Shown here: piece by piece, positions 34,282 to 44,969 of the stretch
Position numbering within the stretch: the first letter of the stretch is position 1
Layout: each line of letters starts with the position of its first letter
DNA from: Margaritifera margaritifera
Taxonomy: Eukaryota; Mollusca; Bivalvia; Unionida; Margaritiferidae
Length of the DNA stretch: 64,000 bases
Reading direction: 5' to 3'
Assembly (NCBI GenBank): GCA_029931535.1
Contig: JAQPZY010001626.1
Coordinates: 5,720,501-5,784,500, forward strand
The notes under the pieces: model-generated
The model's input: only the letters and a program-made list of their open reading frames with translations
What the model was told of the DNA's origin: nothing
The model's database searches: none
Made by a program: the position numbers and the translations under genes

Positions 34282-35992
34282 TGACATATGACAAAATGGT
34301 ATTGCATACAATAGGAATTAGATCTACAAATCAGTTTCCTGTTCCACCAGATTCCGATGTTCATATGAAAAAAGGTAACACATATGCAAAAACATTTTGA
34401 AAAACATTCCTTTCATTGCAACTGAAATTTACATGTTCACAGTTCATGTACAATATCAGAATACGGTTTCATAACAATTTCCAGATAATATGGTGCACGT
34501 GTAAAGGATTAACTTATACTTAGGTTGATATATAATAGAGGAAGAAAATTCTAACTCAGACTAATTCATTATTTAATTTGAAAAAATGTTCATATACACC
34601 TTGCCCATCTGATTGATGCTTGGAATATATGTAACCAAAGTCAAAATAGTTTTCTTGTGATGTTCACAATGGTTCTTGTCTATTGTTAAGTGTCATTGAC
34701 ATTCAACTAGTGTACGTAATCGCGTATAAGTTGGGTCCAAAAGCAAACAACATAGACCGTGATCTGTCGTCACGTAATCCGCCGACAGATCAGGGTATAT
34801 GCCGTTTGTTCTACTGATTACTCCTAGCAAACTTCGTATACCCAGATCTGCGGGCGCATTATGCGACGGCACATCTGGGTCTATGCAATTTGCAGTCGGA
34901 TCCGTGTTATACTCGAGTACGTATGGTAGATTTGTAATGGATAAACAATGGATCAGTTCAAAGCACCGATATAGAAACTAAATAAAACCGATTTTGTTTT
35001 CCGTGAAGTCTTTGATGATAAGGAATGAAAATAATGCTTTATGTACACTTTCTGGTTTGTCGAGTAACAAACTCTGAATTTGGTATTTTCAGCTCTAAAT
35101 TCTTAAAATTACTCCACCACCCAAAGTTCACGTAATTTTGAGGGCTATTATTCACAAGCTGACATTAAGAGTCATAAATTGAGAAGTTCTAAACAACGCA
35201 GCATGGTACACTAATTGGGAATTGAAGTGAAGATACAGCGAAGAACCCATGACGACACCATAATGTTTGTATTATATGACGAATTGTCTTATCAAGACAT
35301 GTTAAGTTATCCAAGAGTCCCGGAGTCCCGCCATAATACTTTATTATACTGAAAAAGCAACATTACACGAAACAAAGTAAAAACGTAAAGATAAAGAGTG
35401 ATGACAAAACCATTTTGAACAATTGTAGCTTTTTGTATGTTAAGGAGAAAAAGATCATTGGGAGTTCGAATGTTCAAAAACATGTAGGGTATGTGACAGT
35501 AATTGATTTGTGCAAAAAAGAAGGTAATCTGACAAGGACACGCAGTCTTGTGTTCAGCAATTTCCAAAGGTACTCAGAACACATGATATTATAACGGTGA
35601 CAATATGACGTAACCCTGAGCGGCATCTTAGGAGATCTGTGTGGCTACATTTTATTTCTTTAGATAGAAAATATCTTCAATGTCGCGTATTTTAAGTTTA
35701 ACCAATGACAGACGGGTTCCTAAAACTGAGGTATAATAAGTTGTAAGATGGTTGAAGATTGCCAGCCACTTTCTTCAGCTACTGTGTAACAACTTTATAA
35801 CTAAATCTCTCTGCAGTCACATACATGCATATCTCCGTACTTCTGACATGTTCTTCTGAACATGTTTTTTTCCGATATGGCAAATAGCATGCATTCACCC
35901 TCTCACAAGACCTTTGGAGCAATGAAAGATCAGAATGTGTCCTACAAATCTTTATATGTCTAGCAGTAATATTATATTGGGTTGCATAAATA
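32540..35992 (-). CDS. putative single-pass receptor with ITAM-like tail (three exons, 5' incomplete)
   Basis: Exon A (about 35992-35825) contains five cysteines and a sequon (YNITARHIKIC ... TCSEEHVRSTEIC), ending at donor GTATGT; its own 5' boundary is uncertain. Exon B (33798-33650) follows acceptor TCTTTTCAG and ends before GTAACC. Exon C (32790-32540) follows a pyrimidine-rich acceptor ending AAACAG and ends at TAA. Junction phases agree: A gives two bases and B one (ATA); B gives one and C two (GCA). Exon C carries sequons NQT and NVS, a hydrophobic segment (VSPIIILVMFSMCIVHNC), then a basic boundary and a short tail with YENI and YSEL separated by ten residues, which fits YxxI/L-x(6-12)-YxxI/L. 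This suggests a type I surface protein signalling through SH2 proteins. No named ectodomain was recognised and no signal-peptide exon was found; upstream satellite DNA may hide it. Confidence 0.5.
33060..33335. repeat. irregular short repeats of CCCCATAGTGTCCCAT
   Basis: Five to six loosely spaced copies occur (near 33075, 33145, 33178, 33240 and 33309), inside the last intron of the receptor-like gene. Confidence 0.5.
34193..34281. repeat. GA microsatellite
   Basis: About 42 GA units with one AAAG interruption, in the intron between exons A and B of the receptor-like gene. Confidence 0.95.
34713..34922. repeat. long foldback palindrome (hairpin of ~95 bp arms)
   Basis: The left arm 34743-34808 and the reverse complement of the right arm 34828-34893 are both 66 bases with no gaps and about 50 matching positions, around a 19-base loop. 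Similarity continues outwards, with TACGTAATCGCGTATA opposite TACGTACTCGAGTATA. A decayed foldback or MITE-type element, or a structured RNA, could give this. No target duplication was identified. Confidence 0.7.
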
Positions 35993-36079
35993 CTAAATAA
36001 GCAACCTAATTTTTCAAATTTACCTTTTTTCGAAATTGTTTTAAACATAGGTTCAACAATGAGCCACAGAATATAAGTA

Positions 36080-37262
36080 AATATTATTGCGCATCTACAT
36101 CAATCACATATCTAGCCTACACAGTTTCAGTCAAATCCTCAAAGCAGTGTGGGAGACGAATCTATGACGAGCTGAATTCTCATAATAGCACCTTTTTGGA
36201 CACATTTTAAAGAAATATCCCCGTATATATACTAGAGAAAAAATGTAAAAGTTATTGCGCATCTACACCAACCACATATTTACCCTTCAACGTTTATTTA
36301 AAATCGTACATTGTTACAGAAGTAATGAAAAGCTTTGTAATGGATGGAGAATGGAGATACTCACAGATGGACAAATGGATGAACAGATGGACTGAATAGC
36401 AGGAACAGCAATTCCTTAAACAGTTTAGCAGGAGAACGACAAGCTTCATTCTCAAATTTCCCATTTTTGAAAATTTTTCAATAAATTTTCCGCAAAATTG
36501 GGCAGGGAAAATATTTTTAAAATCTTATTGCACATTTACAGCAGCAATATATCTAGCATACACAGTCTCAATACAATTTTCCAAGCAATGCAGTAGGAGA
36601 AGCTATGGCGAACTAAATTTCCAGATACTCCCTTTCTCTCATAACTTTTTCACTATATTTAAAAAAACAATGTGCCAGAGAAAAAAAAGGCAAATCTTTT
36701 TTGCACACCCACACCAACAACATATATAGCCTACAACTTTCCAATTAAATGCTCCAAGCAGTGTATGAGGAGAGTCGATGACAAACTTAATTCCCAAAAT
36801 AACCCTTTTGCAAAGGTTACAAGACATTCCCCCCCCCCCAAAAAAAAAAAAGTACCAGAGGAAAAAAGTAACATCTTACTTCGCATCTACGCCATCCACG
36901 TGTCTAGGAGAAGAGGCGATGACGCAATGACTTTCCAAAATACCTCTTTTTGAAAGTTTTTTTAATTTTTTTTAAAAATGATGTACAAGAGGATAAAGTA
37001 TAACCTTACTGCGCATCTAGATCAACCGCATATCTAGCCTACAAAGTTTCAATGCAATCCTCTGCAAAGTGTGAGAGGATAAACACTAAAGAACTAACCT
37101 CCCAAAATACAAATATTACGACATTGTTTTTTCAAGAAATATGTCCAAAACTAGGCCAGAGGAAAAAAGTAAGAACCTTCTTGTGCATCTACACCAGCCA
37201 CACATATAACCCACAAAGCTCAATAAAATCCTCCAACCAGTTTAGGAGGAGAAGCGATGATC
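36080..37262. repeat. degenerate ~170 bp satellite array, about seven units
   Basis: Units begin near 36087, 36253, 36528, 36699, 36876, 37006 and 37179. They share TTATTGCGCATCTACACCAAC, ACATATCTAGCCTACA, AATCCTCCAAGCAGTGTG, GGAGAAGCGATGACGAACT and CCAGAGGAAAAAAGTAA. Some units are partly deleted. It is unrelated in sequence to the array at 19400. Confidence 0.75.
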
Positions 37263-37517
37263 CAAATAAATGTATAAACGTTTAGGTTTTAAAACCCACA
37301 AAACTTTATCAGATTCAATAGATGTCTGTACAGAACTCTGGCTACTGAATCTTAAACCTTTAGTGTTGTAAGTAATTAGGTTAACCGTATGTTATTTCTT
37401 CGAGTGAGGAGAACTTTAGAGTTGTGTTACATGCAATCCGTATCATTGTCGCAATTCGTTGTAATACCTTCTTTCACTTTGTTCATGCATATTCAATATT
37501 ACAGAAATCATCAGACA

Positions 37518-37721
37518 TTAAACAGTCCTTGTTTCATTCTTGTCGTTAATGTAATAGAATATATTGTTTGTCATTAAATTGGGAATCGTATAATAACCAA
37601 CAACAAAATCTATTTTCTGTAATGATATGGATGGAACACCATTTATTTTCTCAATTAGATTGTCAAGATTAACTTCCTGTGCAGGGAATCTGTCGATTGT
37701 AATATAGATTTCCATTTGCAT
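37518..37721 (-). CDS. possible exon upstream of the receptor-like gene
   Basis: The minus strand reads MEIYITIDRFPAQEVNLDNL and on to a stop, a protein-like sequence with alternating hydrophobic residues. It lies upstream on the same strand as the receptor-like gene and could be one of its missing 5' exons, but I could not find a convincing donor that joins in phase. Confidence 0.2.
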   Translation of the reverse strand: MQMEIYITIDRFPAQEVNLDNLIEKINGVPSISLQKIDFVVGYYTIPNLMTNNIFYYINDKNETRTV

Positions 37722-37955
37722 AGGAGGAATTTATACAACCAAGAGTTAAAGTTTTTTTCAGTTTGTATCTTTTAAAGTGCTTCGCACCTACATCGTTACC
37801 TACACTGTTGTGACAATTATACATTTCATGTTATGTAAACTTTCCTAAAATTTAATTATCCATTATTTTCTCTACCACTTCAAAAAGTCTATTTTAGTTC
37901 TTTAGTATCTTGGCTTTCTGTGCTGCTTATTTTCCTCCTGATTACATATTTGTCT

Positions 37956-37960
<5 letters not shown>

Positions 37961-38043
<83 letters not shown>
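37961..38043. repeat. TA microsatellite
   Basis: About 41 TA units. A second, similar tract lies 400 bases further on. Confidence 0.95.
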
Positions 38044-38049
<6 letters not shown>

Positions 38050-38441
38050 GTAGTCATCGTTTACTGTCAAATAAAATTCCTCTCATGACTTATATCACTA
38101 GCTCTTACTCACCATATTATCAATACTGTTCAATTTACTTATGACAAAGGTCACTATCTCATCATGTTTAATACTATGCTGCATACTAACTTTCTTTGAA
38201 GACTTTAGCCACAAATCACATGAATGTTGCAACAAACCGCTAAAACCCAGAGGGATGATAAATCATGCTGCTATTTCTGTAACTCTTAAACCCGCAGTTG
38301 CAATAGCCATCCCACACGAAACAGTCGCATTGCTAAACTCTACCTAGTATAAAATCGACATGCTGTTTTGTATCTCTTTCTGATACCTCTGCAATGTTCG
38401 ATCTCCTTCGACAAATCTTTCTTAATCTAATTGATCTTCAG

Positions 38442-38442
<1 letters not shown>

Positions 38443-38528
<86 letters not shown>
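38443..38528. repeat. TA microsatellite
   Basis: About 43 TA units. Both TA tracts are alternating purine-pyrimidine and may be unstable in assembly. Confidence 0.95.
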
Positions 38529-38529
<1 letters not shown>

Positions 38530-39899
38530 GAAATAGACAGTTTATTTTTTAGGATTTAAACAGAATTGTTTTTGGTAGTATCTGTTTAATCTTTGACTTG
38601 GCCGATTTCATGATAGGTACCGTGTGCTATCAAGTTTGGTAGTATACCATGTGCTATTGGGTAATTATTGTAAGCTCGCTTATTGATGTTGGAATAATCA
38701 AATTTATGGCTTCCTCCAATTCCGTGTTGGTTGGTGAACCAATCGGAATCTTAAATATCAGCCAAAACCATTGCTGTAATATACTGTACGAAATGAGCTA
38801 AATGTTGGTAAATAGCGTTAATTATTTTTTTTGTCTCACTTACAATTTTTTACTGTGATATTTTGTTTTGCTTACGATATTGTTCGCTTTGGTCAAAACA
38901 TAGCTGGAATTTGATATATTAGGTATAACAGGTTTGAAACCAACTGTGCTCTTTGTATACATTAATACCAAACCGTAGACAAAAATGCCACCACATATTC
39001 AGTCATATAGTTTGCCTGAGCTACACAAACTTCTATCATCTTCTGATGGTACAGTTTTATATTACTCCTGCTTAATCTCTCTGTTTTAACAGTTTCAATT
39101 CCCATGAACGTTTTCTATGTTGGTAACAAACTTCAACTCTACATGGATTCTTCTGCTTTTGCAAAATTACCTTCTCTGTGATCTTTCAACCTTAATTGTT
39201 CATTCAATGTTGTTATCTTCGCCTTCTATTTATAACATAAACCATATTCCAACTAACCTTTACATCGACTTAAACTCATCTTACAATTATGTTGCAAGTA
39301 TCAGTAGTCTGTTGTATCCCTTTCTCTTTTCTTTGTTTTTTCATTTATTTTCCTGAAACATTTAACTACATAACTGTAGTCCCAGGGAAAAATCCATCGA
39401 TTTCAAGCGATACAGTACACATTTATTTGCAATTATCCGCGGAGTTTTGTATTTCCTGCGTCCACTTTTTGAAATTGCTGTGATTGAATGCTATGACGCT
39501 TGCCCCTGAAGCAGATAGAGGTAATCTAGCTTAAATAGCAAAAATCCAGTAACGTATCCAATACCATTAGATGTCGTGTAGTCGTCTTGTAACTCTGTCT
39601 ATAATTCATTTTAATCATCGATGGATAACTATTTACTACCCAAGATGTTACTGAAAGGATGAGAATGTCTTGGACATATTAGCTGATCTCGTATTGCCAA
39701 AGATCTCATATAATTCTTTAATTATTTTTCGTCCATTATTTCCAACTTCTTATGAGTTAAACATTTGCCAGTTATCTTCTTATATGTTCTATTTGTTACA
39801 CTAATATGAAATTCCTGTTTGTCTTCTTTAATTTCAGGGAAATAATGCTGCTGTTATTTGTATCTTCTATGAAGCCCAACCCTTTATTTATTTGTTTTA
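38529..39899. other. no gene recognised
   Basis: AT-rich sequence with short chance frames. Nothing supportable. Confidence 0.45.
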
Positions 39900-41230
39900 A
39901 TCCATTTAAGTTGTGTAGAAATTGCAAAACTTGGTGCTAGAATAGATTTTCATCAGATATTGGATAATCCTCTTTACAATGAAGATGATTATGGGAACAA
40001 ACTATGGATGCAAATATGATGATGATTTCAAAAGTAATGTATCCAATGACGGATTGAAACTCCTCAATATCAACATGCAGCTTCTGTGGATAAATAAAGA
40101 GAATTTGTAAAACACGATTCTATCATAGATGAAACACAGTAATATAATTAATTAAGCCTCATTTAAAAATGGTAAAAACGACATTTTATAAAAAAAATTT
40201 AAAAAGGTAGTTCCAATAATATCTTAGCACCTTACTCTATACCTTTAAAAGAAGTGAAAGTGACTTCCTCTAATCTCCAGGCCCTACAAAAAGAAGAAAA
40301 TAAATAGATGCCACCAAATTGTAGAACTACAGGCTGATCTTTGCAAGTGGAACTCATTGTTCAATAAAGTCAGCCACAAAGTGATCATGAAAAAATAGAG
40401 ATGAAAATAATGGTAGCAATTGTGACTAATACAAACGAACAAAATAGTGAACCAAGAAAGACAATACTGATTTTAGTGAATTAATTCGTAACAAGACAAA
40501 GCTTTAAGCAAGGCGTCTTCCCATTACAAATCTGCAGATCAAAGATTAATTTACCCCACAAGAGTAGACAGAATTAAGAAGTTACGTGAATGATGTAAAA
40601 GTAGTAAATTCCAAAATAGAACATATAAAAATCAGACTTTAAACGTAATAAAAACAGATAGAGGACATAAAAGAACACATAAAGACGTAATGAAAGACAT
40701 CAGCAAAGAAACAGATGAAACCAGAAAAGTTAAAATGAAAGAACTGTTTAAAAATGTTGAAACGTAAAGAGCACAGTTAGTTGGACATTTGCCAGATATA
40801 GAGAGTAACTTTGTTGAAAATATTGAAAAGTTACAATTAGCTGAAAGGCTGAAACAACTCTTAAAAGAGGAACGTGTGAAAAAGTGCCATGATTATTACA
40901 CCTATCGGTATAATTACAGCATCTCTCGCTCTGTCCATAGCAAATTTGGTGAACGGTTGAACAGGATATGGAGGAGGAACAAGTGGTGGTGGAAGTGGTG
41001 GTGCCAAAGGTCAAAACAAAGTATGGAAAATATTGCCAACTATTTGTTCGAGCTATCCAACAAGGTAGTAGCAGCATTACCTGTTATCATTGGCAGTGGT
41101 GGAAGTGGTGGTGCCAAAGGTCAAACAAAGTATGGAAAATATTGCCAACTATTTGTTCGAGCTATCCAACAAGGCAGTAACAGCATTACCTGTTATCATT
41201 GGCAGTGTAATAGTACTTAAAATCAGAGGT
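39900..41230 (+). pseudogene. decayed unknown gene with coiled-coil and C-terminal membrane-like part
   Basis: Plus-strand pieces in changing frames read as protein: LYNEDDYGNKLWMQI near 39985, PLKEVKVTSSNLQALQKEENK near 40250, DLCKWNSLFNKVSHK near 40345, a charged helical stretch (KDVMKDISKETDETRKVK) near 40690, LPDIESNFVENIEKLQLAERL near 40790, a hydrophobic ITPIGIITASLALSIANLV near 40910, a glycine-rich linker, and VTALPVIIGSVIVLKIRG near 41190. Stops and shifts show it is dead. A coiled coil followed by a glycine-rich linker and hydrophobic C-terminus resembles, from memory, a protein of some Polinton-type elements, but this is a weak guess. The last part carries a 110 bp tandem duplication. 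Confidence 0.3.
40984..41207. repeat. 110 bp tandem duplication
   Basis: Two copies start at about 40984 and 41094 (GTGGTGGAAGTGGTGGTGCC), nearly identical. 110 is not a multiple of three, so the duplication shifts the reading frame. Confidence 0.9.
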
Positions 41231-41776
41231 ATGAATACTGCATAAAAGCAGATACAAAATTAATTACAAAAGTAAATTAAATCAGCTCCAAAACCATCAT
41301 CATGCTGTTACTTTTTGATGGTTTTTTATTTTCTTAAACTTTCTGTTAATTTATCTTTAGTCATTTAATTAAATGCTAAAGTTATTACAGATTATGTTAA
41401 ATTGTTTTAGAACTATGTTGTTGTTGGTTGAATTGAACGCTTGTTAGGTTGGAAATGGTAAACATTATTTTTTCTGAAAGTAAACGTGCAACATGTACAC
41501 AGGCTTTACTATCTCTTATACTCAACGATTAAATGGTAATATGATATTACGCATCCTACTGTTGTCATCCGTACTGCCCATTTCAATTCCTTCTAATAGA
41601 ATTTCATATCACAATATTCTCTGTATCTATTAATAGACTCATCGCTGTCAAATCTTAGACAGTAGTTATCGAAAACATTTAATGGCATGTATGTGAAATA
41701 ATTTGTTCTCTGTAGTACATTTTTATCTACTTAAATATTTGTTCAATGTCTTGGTTACCTGGAGCGTTAAACTTAG
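41231..41776. other. no gene recognised
   Basis: AT-rich sequence. The last four bases (TTAG, 41773-41776) are a target duplicate of the retrotransposon that follows. Confidence 0.5.
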
Positions 41777-42528
41777 TGTTAAGACTCTATGGTCTAAGAA
41801 AAATGTAACAGAAAGAAAGTGAAACCAACAAATCAAGTAAAAATCAGCAAGCAATTTATTACTAGATAATTAAAATGAAAAATCAAAAAGTCACTTACAG
41901 TAATGTGTTTTGAAATCCTAATAATCCAATAAGAATGATTGTTCTAATCACAAGTCCTAAATATAGAATGTTCCGAATTCACGGCTGTGTCCTTGAATGT
42001 TATGATGTGCTAATGGTCTCCAAAGTCCTGATGTACTAGTAATCTTGATGTGCTGATGTCAAAATGAAGTATTCCAAAATATCTGAATAAGTTCTGTTAA
42101 ATTCCAAAATCATCAATTCAAAATTCAAAATCCAAAAGTTTGTGAGCACTGTTATAATCCAATGAATATTTAAAATAATTCCTCTCTTAGAATTTGGAAT
42201 GAATTTTCACAACTGTAATAGCTCTTTACAAGACTGATGGTAATGTCAAAACTGAATAAATGTCCACCAAACATGGTATATATAAAGATTGGTCACATGA
42301 CAGAATGTTCTAGAATCTGTGTCATCTTAATGGAATTTTACTTGTAAACAAAAATTCAACCTTGACCTTCAAATTGAGGAAACATATTGATCAAAACAAC
42401 CTAATTCAAGGGCACTAGTTAAACATGTTTTTCCTGATAAACATTAAGATTTAAGCAAATATTAAAGTGAAGAAACATTTATAATTTCCCAAAATATTTA
42501 TAATATTATATAAACATCATACATAACA
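41777..42528 (-). repeat. 3' LTR of copy 2
   Basis: 752 bp, ending (on the minus strand) at the altered terminus CTTAACA where the other LTRs have CGTAACA. The heat-shock-like array is at 42303-42315 and the TATA box near 42277-42284. Confidence 0.93.
42303..42315 (-). promoter_or_regulatory. three-box heat-shock element in LTR
   Basis: On the minus strand TTCtaGAAcaTTC, identical to the array in copy 1 and lying just upstream of CCAAT and TATA boxes. Confidence 0.5.
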
Positions 42529-42536
42529 CCTCCCCT
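42529..42536 (-). other. polypurine tract of copy 2
   Basis: AGGGGAGG on the minus strand directly before the 3' LTR, as in copy 1. Confidence 0.8.
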
Positions 42537-42666
42537 CATAAAGAAAAAGAAAGATTTATATAATAAAGCTTTCTTTTGAATATACATCTAATACTACAAT
42601 AACCAAAATTACATAAGAACATGTTTTATGATACTGGACTTAATTACATCAAGCAATATTACATTT

Positions 42667-43368
42667 CTAGGCACGTGAGAGTGCATCTGCAATCACATTG
42701 TCTTTTCCCCTGATGTGTCTAATGTCAATGTTATATTCTTGCAATATCAAACTCCATCTCAACAATCTCCGATTTTTATCTTTCATTTTGTTGATGAAAG
42801 TAAGGGGATTGTGATCACTGTACACAATAATTGGAGAAAGAGCTGAGGTAACATACACTTCAAAATGCTGTAAAGCCAATATCAAAGCCAAACATTCCTT
42901 CTCAATTGTGGAATAATTTTTCTGGTGCTTGTTTAGTTTTTTAGAAAAATAGCACACAGGGTGATCCACACCACTTTTGTCTTCCTGAATCAATACTCCA
43001 CCAACCCCTACATCACTTGCATCAACAGATAATTTAAATGATTGGCTAAAATTTGGTGCAGAAAGAACTGGCGCATTCTTAAGCATGGCCTTTAACTTGT
43101 CAAAAGATTCCTGACACTTGTCAGACCAATGAAATTTGGCTTTCTTACTCAATAAACTTGTCAAAGGTTCAGCAATTTTGGAAAAATTGGAACAAAATTT
43201 CCGATAATATCCAGCCATACCTAGAAATCGCATCAGTTGCTTTTTACAAATTGGAACTTGAAATTCAGAGATAGCTTTGACCTTAGCTTCTATAGGTGTC
43301 ACTTGACCTTGTCCCACAATATGTCCTAAAAATGTGACACAAGCATGGCAAAACTCACTTTTGCTCAA
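42667..43368 (-). CDS. pol: RNase H and RT-connection part of Pol, copy 2
   Basis: The frame begins just after the RT palm region (MSKSEFCHACVTFLGH) and continues through the connection region (RFLGMAGYYRKFC) to RNase H (KLSVDASDVGVGG, STIEKECLALILAL, YSDHNPL), ending at VIADALSRA as in copy 1. It is cut off from the upstream RT frame by two extra A in the run near 43410. Catalytic acidic residues are preserved. Confidence 0.9.
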   Translation of the reverse strand: MSKSEFCHACVTFLGHIVGQGQVTPIEAKVKAISEFQVPICKKQLMRFLGMAGYYRKFCSNFSKIAEPLTSLLSKKAKFHWSDKCQESFDKLKAMLKNAPVLSAPNFSQSFKLSVDASDVGVGGVLIQEDKSGVDHPVCYFSKKLNKHQKNYSTIEKECLALILALQHFEVYVTSALSPIIVYSDHNPLTFINKMKDKNRRLLRWSLILQEYNIDIRHIRGKDNVIADALSRA

Positions 43369-43376
43369 ATTAATTG

Positions 43377-44969
43377 TCAGATTCGCATCGCTGAGTCGAT
43401 CAAAGAATTTTTTCGAATGGTTTCCAAATGATCTTCCCAGGTGTTGTTGTAGATAATGACGTCATCGATATAAGCGTCACAATTATCAAGACCAAATGTT
43501 ATCATGTTCATCAGACGTTGAAACGTTGCAGGCGAATTTTTCATTCCAAACGGCATGACTTTATATTGATAAAGTCCATCTTTAGTTACAAATGCTGAAA
43601 TTTCTTTTGCCCTTTCCGTCAGTGGAATTTGCCAGAATCCTTTTAAAAGGTCAAACTTGGTGACATATTCCGGATTTCCAATTTTATCAATGCAATCGTC
43701 CATTCTTGGGATTGGAGATAAATCAGTTTTGGTGACACTGTTGACTTTTCTATAGTCAGTACACATACGGAATGTATTATCTGGCTTGGGAACAAGAATA
43801 CATGGTGAACTCCAGTTACTTTTACTTGGTTCTATGAAATCATTCTCCAGTAGATACTGAATTTCTTTCTTCAGATAGTTCTGTTTGAGAGGATTCATCC
43901 TATAAGGATGCTGTTTCACAGGCGCAGAATCTACAATGTCAACGTCATGATAAATTTTACTTGTTCGTGTTGGAACATCAGGAAACAAGTGCTCATAGTC
44001 ATGTAATAGCTGTTTTAGTTCATTTCTTTCCTGTTGTTGTAGATGTGAAAGTTTCTGGTCTAGGTTGTTCAATATTTCTGAATTCCGAAGATTGGTTATA
44101 CCAGAGTCACTATAGTCTGATCTTACTCCATCGTTGATATCTTCACTGTGTGGGACAGGTACAACTAAATTAACTGAATAATTAGCTGGGCTATCTCTGT
44201 CAAAATATTCCTTTAACATATTTATATGACACAGTTGTTTCTGTTTCCGTCTCCCAGGAGTGTTAATGATATAATTTAAGTCATTTACTTTCTTTTCAAC
44301 GGTATAAGGACCATAAAATTTAGCCTGAAGAGGATTCTGAGGTATGGGAAAGAGAGCCAAAACTTTGTCACCAGGTTTAAAACTCCTTTCCTGTGAATTT
44401 CTGTCATACCTTAATTTCATTTTTGACTGGGTAGTGTGAAGATTAGTTCTTGCTACTTCACAGGCCTTTGACAACTTGTATTTGAAATCAGAGACATAAT
44501 CAAGAAGATTAATCTTTGAATCTTCATTTGAAAGAAGTTTCTCTTTCAATAATTTCAATGGTCCACGGACAGTATGACCAAAAACTAGTTCAAAGGGACT
44601 AAAACCCAACGACTCTTGAACTGATTCCCTAACAGCAAACAACAACAAATGAACACCCTCATCCCAATCCTTTTCTGTATCAAAGCAATATGATCGAATC
44701 ATATTCTTCAAAGTTTGATGAAATCTTTCCAAAGCACCTTGACTTTCAGGGTGATAGGCAGAAGATTTAAACTGTTGGATGCCTAATTCATGCATAACTT
44801 GCTGGAAAATTCCAGACATAAAATTTGACCCTTGATCTGACTGGACAGATTTGGGAAGGCCAACAAGTGTAAAAAACTTCACCAAAGCTTTCACAATAGT
44901 TTTAGTTTTTATATTTCTCAGAGGAATTGCCTCTGGAAATCTTGTAGATGCACACATGATGGTCAACAA
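43377..44969 (-). CDS. pol: integrase core (distal part) and reverse transcriptase, copy 2
   Basis: Starts within the integrase core after its first aspartate. It holds the second Asp (VQSDQGSNF) and the Glu (GALERFHQ), a C-terminal integrase region with a GPY-like FYGPYTVEKK, then RT with SPCILVPKPD, FDLLKGFWQIPL and AYIDDVIIY. Ends when the frame is lost after the palm, near 43400. Protein sequence is almost identical to copy 1; a few substitutions (for example SPIPRMDD in place of FPIPRMDD) are visible. Confidence 0.92.
   Translation of the reverse strand: MLTIMCASTRFPEAIPLRNIKTKTIVKALVKFFTLVGLPKSVQSDQGSNFMSGIFQQVMHELGIQQFKSSAYHPESQGALERFHQTLKNMIRSYCFDTEKDWDEGVHLLLFAVRESVQESLGFSPFELVFGHTVRGPLKLLKEKLLSNEDSKINLLDYVSDFKYKLSKACEVARTNLHTTQSKMKLRYDRNSQERSFKPGDKVLALFPIPQNPLQAKFYGPYTVEKKVNDLNYIINTPGRRKQKQLCHINMLKEYFDRDSPANYSVNLVVPVPHSEDINDGVRSDYSDSGITNLRNSEILNNLDQKLSHLQQQERNELKQLLHDYEHLFPDVPTRTSKIYHDVDIVDSAPVKQHPYRMNPLKQNYLKKEIQYLLENDFIEPSKSNWSSPCILVPKPDNTFRMCTDYRKVNSVTKTDLSPIPRMDDCIDKIGNPEYVTKFDLLKGFWQIPLTERAKEISAFVTKDGLYQYKVMPFGMKNSPATFQRLMNMITFGLDNCDAYIDDVIIYNNTWEDHLETIRKNSLIDSAMRI

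Noticed and set aside
34799..34981. Short plus-strand frame over the foldback palindrome
   Set aside because: No coding texture; explained by the hairpin sequence.
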